NCBI GenBank assembly: GCA_016931715.1
Contig: JAFGEF010000089.1
Span: 1 to 64,000, forward strand
Origin: Sedimentisphaerales bacterium
GTDB lineage: Bacteria; Planctomycetota; Phycisphaerae; Sedimentisphaerales; Anaerobacaceae
Length of the DNA stretch: 64,000 nucleotides
Direction of reading: 5' to 3'
The translations under genes were made by a program, and so were the position numbers. Under the pieces are notes generated by a model, which saw only the letters and a program-made list of their open reading frames with translations, was not told the DNA's origin and ran no database searches. Below, in pieces: positions 17,808 to 26,675 of the stretch. Numbering within the stretch: position 1 is the stretch's first letter; each line of letters begins with the position of its first letter.

Positions 17808-18641
17808 AACGAGCGAAAAAAATCAAGTTATGGTTTCACATTAATCGAGCTTTTGGTTGTTATTGCTATCATTGCACTTCTTTTATCAATACTCATGCCG
17901 AGCCTTAAAAGAGTAAGAAATCAGGCAAAATCAGTAGCCTGTCTTTCGAATTTGAGGCAATGGGGCATTATGTTTACTTTATATGCACAGGATAATAATC
18001 AGAGCCTTCCAACCGGATGGAATGGCGGAACAATGTGGATGGTTGATCTAATGACTTATCATCAAGGTGTGGATGATGTGCGTTTGTGCCCCTCGGCAAA
18101 GAAATTTCTCCACACAATACCCGGCAATGTTCCGAGTACGTTTACAGCCTGGGGCAAGTATGGTGATCCGGGTTATTATGATAGCCGGATTCCTTCATGG
18201 GGAATTAAAGGTCAATACGGCAGTTATGGTATTAATGGCTGGGCACATAATCCTCTTGATGAGGGAATTTTAGGGACATATGGTATTTCAATAAGTGACC
18301 GTCCGCTTTATTGGCGTAATATGCTGGCAAAAAATGCAGCACGAATCCCTTTAATGGGAGCATGTATGTGGGATGGCAGTGAACCTCGCGATACCGATTC
18401 CCCACCGGCTTTAGAAGGAATACAACTATCCGGTTCAAATATGAGTACCTATTGTCTCGATCGGCACAACGGAGGTCCAAACATGCTTTTTATGGATACT
18501 TCAGTACGATCGGTTGATCTTAAAGAACTGTGGACTTTAAAATGGCATAAGCAATTTAATACAGATGGTGTATGGACAACTTCAGGCGGCGTATTATCGA
18601 AAGACTGGCCGCAATGGATGCAGAAGTATCCAGAACATTAA
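17808..18641 (+). CDS. Second prepilin-like protein (pseudopilin)
   Basis: I start at the ATG at 17808 (277 residues), which gives a normal short prepilin leader, MNERKKSSYG, before FTLIELLVVIAIIALLLSIL. An in-frame ATG at 17781 adds nine residues. The globular part differs from the pseudopilin at 7513. Its C-terminal tail is nearly the same: DRHNGG-NMLFMDTSVRSVD, LKELWTLKW, FNTDGVW, DWPQWMQ. The protein closes the plus-strand glycan cluster, as the other one follows the regulator pair. It would be processed by prepilin peptidase and displayed in a pseudopilus or held in the inner membrane. Confidence 0.87.
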   Translation, partial: NERKKSSYGFTLIELLVVIAIIALLLSILMPSLKRVRNQAKSVACLSNLRQWGIMFTLYAQDNNQSLPTGWNGGTMWMVDLMTYHQGVDDVRLCPSAKKFLHTIPGNVPSTFTAWGKYGDPGYYDSRIPSWGIKGQYGSYGINGWAHNPLDEGILGTYGISISDRPLYWRNMLAKNAARIPLMGACMWDGSEPRDTDSPPALEGIQLSGSNMSTYCLDRHNGGPNMLFMDTSVRSVDLKELWTLKWHKQFNTDGVWTTSGGVLSKDWPQWMQKYPEH

Positions 18642-18741
18642 TTCCAGGTAATTCGGTTTTATGAATGAATAATTATAATCGCAGTTTTTAAAAACGCTTT
18701 ATACGGCGAAACCAGAATCTTCTCTTTTGGATCTCTGCCTG

Positions 18742-19074
18742 TCACTGCTGATATAATTCTACAGGTTCCGCTTCTGGTTCGCTGAGTTTTTTGATTTTCT
18801 CGATTGACTGCGGTTCAGCAACTTTTCTATAACCAAGCGCCTTTATAACATCAAGCACCTCTGTCCAGGTCGGAAAAGGTCTCGAATTTTTTTGCTTATA
18901 CTCGTCAATTGCCATAAGAAAATCGAACTGCTCCTGTGACATCTGCCCCTCTTCGGCAGATTTCCTCTCCTCAGCCAGCCTTCTTCCGGGTCCTCTTCTT
19001 CTATCCAGCCCCAAACGTCTGTCAACGACACTTGTTCTTTTCTCACGCCTGTTTGCTCGCGACTCTTCTGTCAT
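18742..19074 (-). CDS. Conserved small protein with Arg-rich DRR start
   Basis: A 110-residue protein I cannot name. The N-terminal 35 residues are highly basic and repeat DRR ([16 protein letters not shown]). The remainder (about 45-110) is a predicted soluble helical domain ([35 protein letters not shown]). The second half could be a small helix-turn-helix-like domain. A DRR-type start of this kind is seen in proteins of unknown function in several Gram-negative groups. It converges with the pseudopilin gene and lies 68 bp downstream of the DUF2007-like gene on the same strand. Confidence 0.65.
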   Translation of the reverse strand: MTEESRANRREKRTSVVDRRLGLDRRRGPGRRLAEERKSAEEGQMSQEQFDFLMAIDEYKQKNSRPFPTWTEVLDVIKALGYRKVAEPQSIEKIKKLSEPEAEPVELYQQ

Positions 19075-19142
19075 TTGCGTTCTCCGTTCTGTATTTGATA
19101 TTCTGCCTGACTTAATACATGGTATGCAGGATATAGTATCAA

Positions 19143-19472
19143 TTAATATTCGTCATCAAAGAAATCAGCATCGAAATCTTCTTCGCTATCTTCATCCAAT
19201 GCAAAATCATAAAAATCGTCATAAGCCTGCTGAGATTCAATAACAACATGTGCTTCATCGATGTATTCTTCCGGAACCATGACAGCTATTTCATTTTCGG
19301 CTAATTCATCCTTACCCTGCTCAGTGTTTTCATTTATAACAACCGGAATGTCATTATTGTCCAGCAAATGTTTGTATTCCAATGCCTGCCCTGTATCCTC
19401 TGCAAATACAACAACCACGTAGCCCTCTAAATTCGCATTAGATTTGTGAATTTTTTTCGATCTTCTTGACAT
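19143..19472 (-). CDS. DUF2007-like small protein
   Basis: A 109-residue protein with ribosome site GGAGA. The core (about 15-80: [30 protein letters not shown], then [18 protein letters not shown]) has the ferredoxin-like pattern of the DUF2007 family, annotated as putative signal-transducing proteins. A basic start (RRSKKIHKS) and a very acidic tail ([17 protein letters not shown]) flank it. No enzyme motif is visible. It is divergent to the histone-fold gene, with 412 bp between the two starts. Confidence 0.7.
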   Translation of the reverse strand: MSRRSKKIHKSNANLEGYVVVVFAEDTGQALEYKHLLDNNDIPVVINENTEQGKDELAENEIAVMVPEEYIDEAHVVIESQQAYDDFYDFALDEDSEEDFDADFFDDEY

Positions 19473-19884
19473 TTTTATTCTCCAAACATCATAATATTTG
19501 TTAATTATCGGGCTAAGAATACCTCATCTTCTCCCATAAGGGACAGCTTAGCCGCAATCCCTGTTCCTGTTAAACATTCATTATTTTGTATTATTTTCGT
19601 CAAAATTATGAAGGTATATAATCAAAATTTGCAGTTACAAAAGAAAAAAAAGTGAAAATATGAAAACTATTGTATAATGCAGACAAATGGGCAAAAAGAG
19701 CTTTTTGCTTATATTTTTAAGAACTTCCTGTTTTTGCATAATTTTCTTTTCATTTTTTGAATTTTTTTGTTGCAACTCCATTGTACATATGTAATAACAT
19801 CAATATTAACTGTTGTTCCGGACTGTTCGAGTGATGCCGGACTATTTAATTAAGGATAATTTTTGAATTAAGGAGGTTTCTTGA
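19473..19884. other. Long AT-rich leader region before the histone-fold gene
   Basis: This 412-bp spacer holds no gene I can support. It has a TATAAT box at 19673-19678 and a hairpin GCAAAAA-gagc-TTTTTGC at 19691-19708. A second promoter-like pair (TTGCAA at 19770, TAATAA at 19792, 16-bp spacing) lies nearer the gene. A short hairpin, TCCGG...CCGGA, sits near 19818-19842. Several promoters would suit an abundant protein. None is proven. Confidence 0.4.
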
Positions 19885-20073
19885 ATGGCAACAAAGAAAA
19901 GAGAATCATTGATCGTAGCCAGTAAGGTAAAGGCTTACATTAAGAGCAAAAAGATGATGACATCATCTGATGCACTTGAACCTATCAGTGATAAGGTCTA
20001 TGCAATGCTTGATGCAGCAATTGCCCGGACCAAAGCCAATCGCCGCAGTACAGTCAAGGCACAGGATCTGTAA
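19885..20073 (+). CDS. Miniature histone-fold (bacterial histone-like) protein
   Basis: A 62-residue protein with a near-ideal ribosome site (AAGGAGG, 9 bp before ATG), which suggests high expression. Residues 8-24 (SLIVASKVKAYIKSKKM) fit helix 1. Residues 28-55 fit the long helix 2 (SSDALEPISDKVYAMLDAAI, then ARTKANR), followed by RSTVKAQDL. The R-x-TV...D ending is the hallmark of the histone-fold loop 2 and Arg-Asp clamp. Helix 3 would be cut to a few residues, as in short bacterial histones of the Bdellovibrio Bd0055 type. The protein is strongly basic at its N-terminus. A DNA-binding nucleoid role is inferred. The family assignment comes from pattern recognition, not a search. Confidence 0.75.
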   Translation: MATKKRESLIVASKVKAYIKSKKMMTSSDALEPISDKVYAMLDAAIARTKANRRSTVKAQDL

Positions 20074-20515
20074 AACGAGACTTTTGAGAAAAGTTTTACC
20101 ATAAACCAGAGAGGCGAGCTTAATTACAAAAACCTTCTGGTAGTGCATCAAACATTTGTGATAAAGCCATTTGGAACAAGCCATTCCGCCTCTCGACTGG
20201 AGGAATGGCTCGTTTTATATATTTCGGGTAAGAAAAAAACATATCTGCAGCAAAATTAAAGTTTTTTAAAAATTTTCTGGACTAAATTCAATAAAAATCC
20301 CGATTTATATTAGTAGTACAGGAGCAAATGCCTTATAATTTTCGCCAAAAGCAGGTTAAGGTTAATTTTTTTCCTGCCGATAGAGGATTTTATTGGCTGT
20401 TCGGCTTAGTGTAAGGCTTTATCGAATTTGGAAAGTCGTTTTATACGAAGAGCAAAATAAAAAGAAGATTAAGAAATAATTATAAGACATTTAAAGTAAT
20501 TTACGGGTAAATTAT
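20074..20515. other. Intergenic region with terminator and GT4 leader
   Basis: This 442-bp spacer contains the terminator of the histone-fold gene (20179-20220). An upstream GAGAGGC at 20109-20115 could pair with GCCTCTC at 20188-20194, giving an alternative fold that would compete with the terminator stem. The rest is an AT-rich leader before the GT4 gene, without a clear promoter or riboswitch. Confidence 0.4.
20179..20220 (+). terminator. Rho-independent terminator after histone-fold gene
   Basis: A 9-bp stem, AGCCATTCC (20179-20187) with GGAATGGCT (20202-20210), is followed by CGTTTTATAT. The stem can be extended inward by CCTC/GAGG with a small bulge. Confidence 0.7.
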
Positions 20516-21814
20516 ATGAGAATATTCATGTTAGGTTGGGAATTTCCACCGTTTATCAGCGGCGGTCTTGGCACGGCTTGTTACGGTCTTACCAAGGCTA
20601 TGGATCAACTTGGCATGAAAGTTACATTCGTTTTACCCAAGATGGTCGAGAGTAAATATGCTACTCATGTAAAACTTCTAACCCCAAATTCTCACATGTC
20701 GGAATCTTCATTTGTTACTCACGAATTAAAGAATGTGAAGTTCCATACTTTAGATTCGACTTTGCAGCCATATTCAACGCCGGAAACTTATCAGAGGCAA
20801 ATTGAAGAGATTTTAAGACAAAAGCGACTGTTATTTGGCAATAACAGCATTTTATCAAGCAAGTCATTGTCATCTTCCGATTACAGCCATGACATGTACA
20901 CAGAGGTTCATCGATACGCCGCTATGGCCGCTGAATTAGCTATGTACGAAGAATTTGATATTGTTCATGCTCATGACTGGATGACGTATCCGGCGGGAAT
21001 TGCTGTCGCTGCATTGAGCAGAAAACCTCTGGTAATACACGTACACTCTACTGAATTCGACCGCAGCGGAGAGCATGTCAACCAGATGATTTATGATATC
21101 GAACGCCTCGGCATGGAACGTGCCGATAAAATCATTGCCGTAAGCCATTTTACGCGGAATATTGTAATAAGTCGATATGGCATAAGCGGCGACAAAGTTG
21201 AAGTCGTTTATAACGGCGTCGAAAGAAACGGCAACTGGACAAACTTGTCTGATACAGGAATAAAAAAGGAAGAACAAATTGTCCTTTTCTTAGGCAGAAT
21301 CACAATGCAGAAAGGACCGGAGTATTTCCTTCTTGCAGCTAAAAAAGTCCTGGAAGTAATGAGTAACGTCAAATTTGTAATGGCAGGCTCAGGTGATTTA
21401 ATTCATAAATCAATAGAAATGGCAGCCCAGCTTGGTATCGGGCACAAGGTACTGTTTACCGGTTTTCTCAGGGGTGAGGACGTACAAAAAATTTATAAAA
21501 TGGCTGATCTCTATGTGATGCCGTCCGTTTCAGAACCTTTCGGCATAGCTCCTCTGGAAGCTCTTGACCATGATGTTCCTGTAATTATCAGCAAGCAAAG
21601 CGGCGTTTCTGAAGTCCTTATGCATGCTTTGAAAGTAGATTTCTGGGATGTAAACGAGATCGCAAATAAAATTATAGCAGTACTGAAATACCCCCCGCTG
21701 CAGATGACTTTACGAAGTCATGGAAATTTTGAAGTAAGAAAACTGCGATGGATTGACTCGGCAACAAAATGTGCTAAAATTTACGAAGAAACATTAGCTC
21801 CCGCAGGTGTGTAA
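20516..21814 (+). CDS. GT4-type glycosyltransferase, glycogen/alpha-glucan synthase-like
   Basis: A 432-residue GT-B fold glycosyltransferase. The N-terminal Rossmann domain opens MRIFMLGWEFPPFISGGLGT, the glycogen-synthase-type glycine loop (K/S-x-GGLG). An HVHSTEFDRSG motif sits in the middle and the linker strand reads VVYNGVE. The C-terminal domain (about 250-430) has FLGRITMQKGPEYFL and the E-x7-E donor-binding motif EPFGIAPLE (near residue 339). It would transfer glucose from a nucleotide sugar to an alpha-glucan. The next two genes encode a GH57 alpha-glucanase and a debranching enzyme, supporting storage or maltodextrin metabolism. No signal peptide is present, so it is cytoplasmic. 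A sucrose- or trehalose-related activity cannot be excluded. Confidence 0.85.
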   Translation: MRIFMLGWEFPPFISGGLGTACYGLTKAMDQLGMKVTFVLPKMVESKYATHVKLLTPNSHMSESSFVTHELKNVKFHTLDSTLQPYSTPETYQRQIEEILRQKRLLFGNNSILSSKSLSSSDYSHDMYTEVHRYAAMAAELAMYEEFDIVHAHDWMTYPAGIAVAALSRKPLVIHVHSTEFDRSGEHVNQMIYDIERLGMERADKIIAVSHFTRNIVISRYGISGDKVEVVYNGVERNGNWTNLSDTGIKKEEQIVLFLGRITMQKGPEYFLLAAKKVLEVMSNVKFVMAGSGDLIHKSIEMAAQLGIGHKVLFTGFLRGEDVQKIYKMADLYVMPSVSEPFGIAPLEALDHDVPVIISKQSGVSEVLMHALKVDFWDVNEIANKIIAVLKYPPLQMTLRSHGNFEVRKLRWIDSATKCAKIYEETLAPAGV

Positions 21815-21892
21815 ATATGTAACGCGTATTACGTCCTGCGTGATGCGGTTATGTAACTACACAATATAATATAAGCAGTACGAAAGACGATT

Positions 21893-23254
21893 ATGTCATC
21901 TATATGTTTTTATTTTCAGGTTCATCAGCCTTCCCGATTGAGACATTATACAGTTTTCGATTCTAACTGGGATTACTTCGACGAACACAAAAACGCTTCG
22001 ATTTGCAGAAAGGTCGCCAATAAGTGCTATCTTCCAACAAATCGCCTGCTTCTCGAAACGATAAATCGTTTTGATGGAAAATTCAGAATTGCTTACAGTA
22101 TAACCGGCACCTTGCTCGAACAGTTCGAACGTTATTCGCCCGAAGTTCTAAGCACTTTCGATGCACTCGCACATACAGGCTGCGTCGAATTTCTTGCTGA
22201 AACATACTATCACAGCCTCAGTTTCCTTTACTCAAGAAACGAGTTTGCCGAGCAGATTCAGAAACATATCGATGCAATAAAATATTACTTCGGGCAAACA
22301 CCGAGAGTATTCAGAAATACCGAATTAATCTACAATAACGACCTGGCCGCTTATATCGAATCCATGGGCTGCTTTGATGCGATTATAACTGAAGGCGCAG
22401 ACCATATTTTAGGTTACAGAAGCCCGAACTTCGTATATAAGCCTCTCGGATGCGATAAACTCAAGCTTCTGCTGAAAAATTATTCGCTCAGCGATGATAT
22501 TGCCTTCAGGTTTTCAAATCGTGACTGGGCGCAATGGCCTCTTACTGCGGATAAATTCGCGAACTGGATCAATAATGTCAATGGTAACGGCACCGTAGTC
22601 AATCTTTTCATGGATTACGAAACTTTCGGCGAGCACCAGTGGGAAGACACGGGCATTTTCAATTTTATGCGTCATTTGCCTGAAGAGATACTCAGGCATC
22701 CCGACAATAATTTCAAAACACCGAGCGAAGTTGTAAAAGCATATGACACTATCGGCACGATTGATGTACCGCATATCATAAGCTGGGCTGATACGGAAAG
22801 AGACCTTTCCGCATGGCTGGGCAATGCTATGCAGTCGAATGCGATACACGAACTATACCGCCTTGAACATCGAATCAAACAAACCGGTGACGAAAGACTT
22901 ATTTCTGACTGGCGGAAATTACAGACCTCGGATCATTTTTACTATATGTGCACAAAGTATTTTTCAGACGGGGACGTGCATAAATATTTTAATCCATATG
23001 ATTCGCCTTATGAATCTTATATAAACTTTATGAACGTTTTGGATAATGTGCAGAGGCGATGTGCTGACACCGGGAATATCACAGAAAAGAAATCTCAGGA
23101 AATTAACAAAACAAAATCAGATGGGGGCAATTCTTGTTCAGAACCGCAGCAATTTCCTGGGCTCCTTAAGGAGAAAATAGCGGGAAACTTAAAAATAATA
23201 GAATCAAAAAACAAAAACTTAACGGATTTACAGGCTACTGACAAAACTGTTTAA
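21893..23254 (+). CDS. GH57 alpha-amylase family protein
   Basis: A 453-residue cytoplasmic protein of glycoside hydrolase family 57. The start ICFYFQVHQPSRLRHY carries the HQP motif. The nucleophile Glu is in RVFRNTELIYNND (near 143) and the acid/base Asp is in LFMDYETFGEHQW (near 243). The barrel is followed by a helical domain (SWADTERDLSAW). The last 60 residues or so (from about 390) are polar and low-complexity, an extension of the usual fold. It probably acts on alpha-1,4-glucans or as a 4-alpha-glucanotransferase or branching enzyme. The gene sits 78 bp after the GT4 gene and 87 bp before the debranching enzyme, so one operon is likely. Confidence 0.88.
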   Translation: MSSICFYFQVHQPSRLRHYTVFDSNWDYFDEHKNASICRKVANKCYLPTNRLLLETINRFDGKFRIAYSITGTLLEQFERYSPEVLSTFDALAHTGCVEFLAETYYHSLSFLYSRNEFAEQIQKHIDAIKYYFGQTPRVFRNTELIYNNDLAAYIESMGCFDAIITEGADHILGYRSPNFVYKPLGCDKLKLLLKNYSLSDDIAFRFSNRDWAQWPLTADKFANWINNVNGNGTVVNLFMDYETFGEHQWEDTGIFNFMRHLPEEILRHPDNNFKTPSEVVKAYDTIGTIDVPHIISWADTERDLSAWLGNAMQSNAIHELYRLEHRIKQTGDERLISDWRKLQTSDHFYYMCTKYFSDGDVHKYFNPYDSPYESYINFMNVLDNVQRRCADTGNITEKKSQEINKTKSDGGNSCSEPQQFPGLLKEKIAGNLKIIESKNKNLTDLQATDKTV

Positions 23255-23341
23255 TTCCATCAGAAATGGACTTTACCAAATTACAAATAATGCTGCGGAA
23301 TAAAACAAGTTCTTCGAAATGTTATCAAATGGAGTTGAAAC

Positions 23342-25459
23342 GTGCTTACATTGCGAAAAAAATACAATAAAAATATCTTGTCAATATCAACGGAAGCTCA
23401 ATCTATTGATAATCTCTTAAGCAGACAATGGCTCTTAACAAACGGCTGCGGCGGTTATGCTTCCTCTACTATAGCCGGATGCAACACAAGCAGCTATCAC
23501 GGCCTGCTCATAGGCGCACTCGACCCGCCGGCAAAAAGAGTAATGGCTCTTTCCAATTGCCTCGATATGGTTATATGCAATGGGAAAACGTACAATTTAT
23601 CTACATGCGAGTTCTCAGATAAATTTGATCCGAACAGCTTTCAATATCTCAGACAGTTCCACAGGGACACGGGCGTACATTATTGTTATGAACTTGGTGA
23701 CAATGAATCGAAAAACAGGTTTAAGCTGACAAAATCCATATACCTTCTTCGCGATGCAGACACAGCAGCTATAGTTTATGACTTTACAAATGTTCCTGCG
23801 CCTGCTGAATTCCTCATCAGACCTCTGGCGGGACTTCGCGACTTTCATTCGATACAAAAATCCGATGCGCCTTTGTATTCTATTCTTCTGGAACAGGGTG
23901 TATCAATCAGGCGAGACAATCCCGATGGCTGCGAACTGGTTTTGACTTGCCCAGCCGCACAGTTTGTGGAAGATCCGCAGTGGTGGTTCAACTTTATTTA
24001 CCGTGACAACAGGGAAAGAGGCTTGAATTATACCGAAGATTTATGGACGCCTGGATTTTTTAAGACCAGCATAAATGCCACGACACAAATCGTTCTCTGG
24101 GCAAGCCTGTTTTCATATGAAAACAACACTGACAATAACCAGCAAATTCATACTGATATTAAAGCGGAACTGGAAGATTTACAAATTTATCAGGAAAACC
24201 TTTTGACGGGTATAGAAAGAAACAGCAATGACATTCCTGTATCCGACAACGACAGAATAACTATTCCACATTCTTTTATTGACGAGACGCTGTACATGGC
24301 GGCGGATCAGTTTATCGTTAAACGAAATAAGCAGGAAATTCCCAGAACAACAATCATTGCCGGCTACCCATGGTTCATGGACTGGGGCAGAGATGCTTTT
24401 ATTGCCCTGCCGGGCCTTCTGCTCTCGACAGGTCGTTTCGACGAAGCAAAGTCTGTCCTGACAACTTTTGCCTCCGCTCTGAACAAGGGCATGATACCTT
24501 CGCGTTATGAAGATAATAAAAACACAGCATGTTTTAACAGTGTAGATGCCTCTTTATGGTTTATCAACGCCGCTTTCCAGTATCTTCAGGCAACTAACGA
24601 TACGAAAACTTTCATAAAGAAGATGATTCCTGCTATTGAAGAAATTATAAACGCCTATGAAAACGGAACTCGTTATGATATCCACGCAGATATTGACGGG
24701 CTTATTACCGCTGGTAATGCGCAAACTCAATTAACATGGATGGACGCAAAATTTGACGGCATTACATTTACTCCGAGATACGGCAAGGCTGTGGAAATTA
24801 ACGCACTCTGGTATAACTGCCTTCGCCTGATGGCAAAATTCTATACCGAGCAGTCTGAAATAAGTAAAACACCTGACAAAGAAATTAAAAAGTCACAACA
24901 CTACCAGGAAATGGCAGACGATGTAAAAACAAGTTTCTGCGGCCATTTCTGGAATGAGAAAAAAAATTATCTTAATGACTGCATTACAACTGATGGAATA
25001 ATCGATGACAGCCTCCGTCCGAATCAGATATATGCAGTGTCACTTGATTACTCACCATTGACAGACCGGCAGCAAAAGGCAGTCGTTAAAGCTGTTCAGG
25101 AAAATCTCCTGACACCTTACGGCCTGCGAACATTAAACACATCCTCAAAGAATTACAAAGGCATATACACAGGCCCGCAAAGACTTCGCGATGAAGCTTA
25201 TCATCAGGGCACTGTCTGGGCATTTTTGATTGGGCCGTTCATTGAAAGCTATCTGAAAGTAAATCAATTTTCTTATCAAAGCAAAAGAGGTGCAGAAGAA
25301 ATGATTCAGCCTTTGCTCCGGCACTTAATCGAGGATAGCTGCATCGGAAGCGTCTCGGAAATCTTTGACGGCGACCCGCCCCACAATCCCAAAGGCTGCT
25401 TCGCCCAGGCATGGAGCGTAGCCGAGCTGATTAGAGCCTATAAACTCATAACCAGCTAA
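23342..25459 (+). CDS. Glycogen debranching enzyme (amylo-alpha-1,6-glucosidase type)
   Basis: A 705-residue protein starting at a GTG with GGAG upstream. The N-terminal beta domain has WLLTNGCGGYASSTIAGCNT and SYHGLLIG, diagnostic for the archaeal/bacterial GDE family. The C-terminal (alpha/alpha)6 barrel has GYPWFMDWGRDAFIALPGL (about 340-358), DASLWFINA, LTWMDAKFDG with a catalytic Asp (near 463), and HQGTVWAFLIGPF followed by SEIFDGD (near 620-680) holding the second acid. It hydrolyses alpha-1,6 branch points in glycogen or limit dextrins. It acts with the GT4 and GH57 products upstream. No signal peptide. Confidence 0.92.
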   Translation: MLTLRKKYNKNILSISTEAQSIDNLLSRQWLLTNGCGGYASSTIAGCNTSSYHGLLIGALDPPAKRVMALSNCLDMVICNGKTYNLSTCEFSDKFDPNSFQYLRQFHRDTGVHYCYELGDNESKNRFKLTKSIYLLRDADTAAIVYDFTNVPAPAEFLIRPLAGLRDFHSIQKSDAPLYSILLEQGVSIRRDNPDGCELVLTCPAAQFVEDPQWWFNFIYRDNRERGLNYTEDLWTPGFFKTSINATTQIVLWASLFSYENNTDNNQQIHTDIKAELEDLQIYQENLLTGIERNSNDIPVSDNDRITIPHSFIDETLYMAADQFIVKRNKQEIPRTTIIAGYPWFMDWGRDAFIALPGLLLSTGRFDEAKSVLTTFASALNKGMIPSRYEDNKNTACFNSVDASLWFINAAFQYLQATNDTKTFIKKMIPAIEEIINAYENGTRYDIHADIDGLITAGNAQTQLTWMDAKFDGITFTPRYGKAVEINALWYNCLRLMAKFYTEQSEISKTPDKEIKKSQHYQEMADDVKTSFCGHFWNEKKNYLNDCITTDGIIDDSLRPNQIYAVSLDYSPLTDRQQKAVVKAVQENLLTPYGLRTLNTSSKNYKGIYTGPQRLRDEAYHQGTVWAFLIGPFIESYLKVNQFSYQSKRGAEEMIQPLLRHLIEDSCIGSVSEIFDGDPPHNPKGCFAQAWSVAELIRAYKLITS

Positions 25460-25472
25460 AACCGTTGATTTC

Positions 25473-25487
25473 ATTGCAGACTGCAAT
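25473..25487. repeat. Short palindrome ATTGCAG-A-CTGCAAT
   Basis: A perfect 7-bp inverted repeat around a single A, 14 bp after the debranching enzyme stop. There is no T-run behind it, so a terminator is doubtful. The surrounding 260 bp to the next gene holds no other support for a gene. Confidence 0.35.
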
Positions 25488-25718
25488 TCTAAAGTCATCG
25501 AGAGCACTGAAGCCGCTTCACGGCATACATCTGGAATTAAAAAAAGCGGTTTTTAGTTCAAAAATCCTTTTGTCCTTAGAAGGAGCGAAATGACACGGCA
25601 ATTTTCAACTTTCACTATCAAGCCGTGAAAAGAGTATTTACTGTTCTCTATTAAACTTTTCACATCCAAGTTTCCGATATGATCTTTATAAAGTAATATT
25701 CAATAGTTTTATGAAAAT

Positions 25719-26369
25719 ATGGTTAAGACAGTAACTTCCATCTATACAGTATGTTTTATTGCAATATCGCTCCTATTTTCTGGTTGCAAAAAGGATGGTT
25801 CAGGCACACATTACTTTGAGCTTATAGCAGCAGAAAATGCTGAGGCTCTTCCCAATGGCAACTTTCTTGTTGGATGGATTCGGGCATCAGAAAACTCCAG
25901 TGTGCAGATAATCCCTGTCGAAATGGACGAACCATATATGTACTGGGTACAATGGAAACTGAAAAAAACGGATATCAACTTTGACGGCTATACTGATATT
26001 GGTGTTTTCCAGCATGGTGGTGCTAAATGGGGGAGAATTTTCTTCTGGTTATATGATCCGGAAACGAAACAATTCTATCGCAATTCTCTCACTGAGCAAA
26101 TAAGTAAACTTACTCCGGACCATTTCTGGACAGATCCCAATACAAAGCAAATAAAGATCACCGAGTTCTATGGAACCACCCTCACAGAGTATGCATATCA
26201 GTTTAATGATGGACATCTCAATCTTATTGAATCATCGGTTATATTTCAAAATGGTGAGCAGGTCAGACCTATGCAATCTATTCCGAGAACAGAGAGTTTT
26301 CAAGATACCCTCCCGCCTAACATAGATACCTGCCCGATCCTTTATAACCAAATTCTAAAAGCTAAATGA
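25719..26369 (+). CDS. Lipoprotein with XAC2610/FG-GAP-like repeat
   Basis: A 216-residue protein with a lipobox, LLFSGC, giving Cys22 or so as the lipidation site. Residues from about 85 to 130 (KTDINFDGYTDIGVFQHGG then FFWLYDPETKQFYRN) carry a DxNxDGxxD calcium-binding pattern followed by a WLYDPxT motif. This is the arrangement of XAC2610-like and VCBS-type proteins of unknown function. The ribosome site is weak. It begins an AT-rich stretch with an unknown exported protein and a toxin-antitoxin pair. No enzyme activity is suggested. Confidence 0.7.
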   Translation: MVKTVTSIYTVCFIAISLLFSGCKKDGSGTHYFELIAAENAEALPNGNFLVGWIRASENSSVQIIPVEMDEPYMYWVQWKLKKTDINFDGYTDIGVFQHGGAKWGRIFFWLYDPETKQFYRNSLTEQISKLTPDHFWTDPNTKQIKITEFYGTTLTEYAYQFNDGHLNLIESSVIFQNGEQVRPMQSIPRTESFQDTLPPNIDTCPILYNQILKAK

Positions 26370-26675
26370 CTATTTTCACAAAGAAAAGAAAAAACGATGC
26401 GCTTGCCTGCCTTTGCGGAGTTAAAAATAAGGTTGGCTAAAAATATTGACAGCCATCATTATTCGAAATTTCATTACAATATGACATTCTCATGTCATTA
26501 TAAGCCTTCTAAAAGAAAAAGCTATAATCTCTACACACCCCCTGCTGGCGGTAAAAAGTATTCACAGGCAAATATTTATCCTGAACAAAATATTTATTGA
26601 CAAGCACATCAATAACTGTAAATTTATACTTTCAGTTTGAAAGATTTTTCGGAAAAATATCAGGAGGTTTTAAAA
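26370..26675. other. AT-rich spacer, no supported gene
   Basis: A 306-bp spacer between the lipoprotein and the next exported protein. A 67-codon open frame lies here (26397-26600), but its composition is not protein-like and it has no ribosome site, so I leave it out. No hairpin or repeat stands out. Confidence 0.4.

Noticed and set aside
26397-26600. A 67-codon frame before the exported unknown protein
   Set aside because: No ribosome site, no conserved character, and AT-rich random composition.
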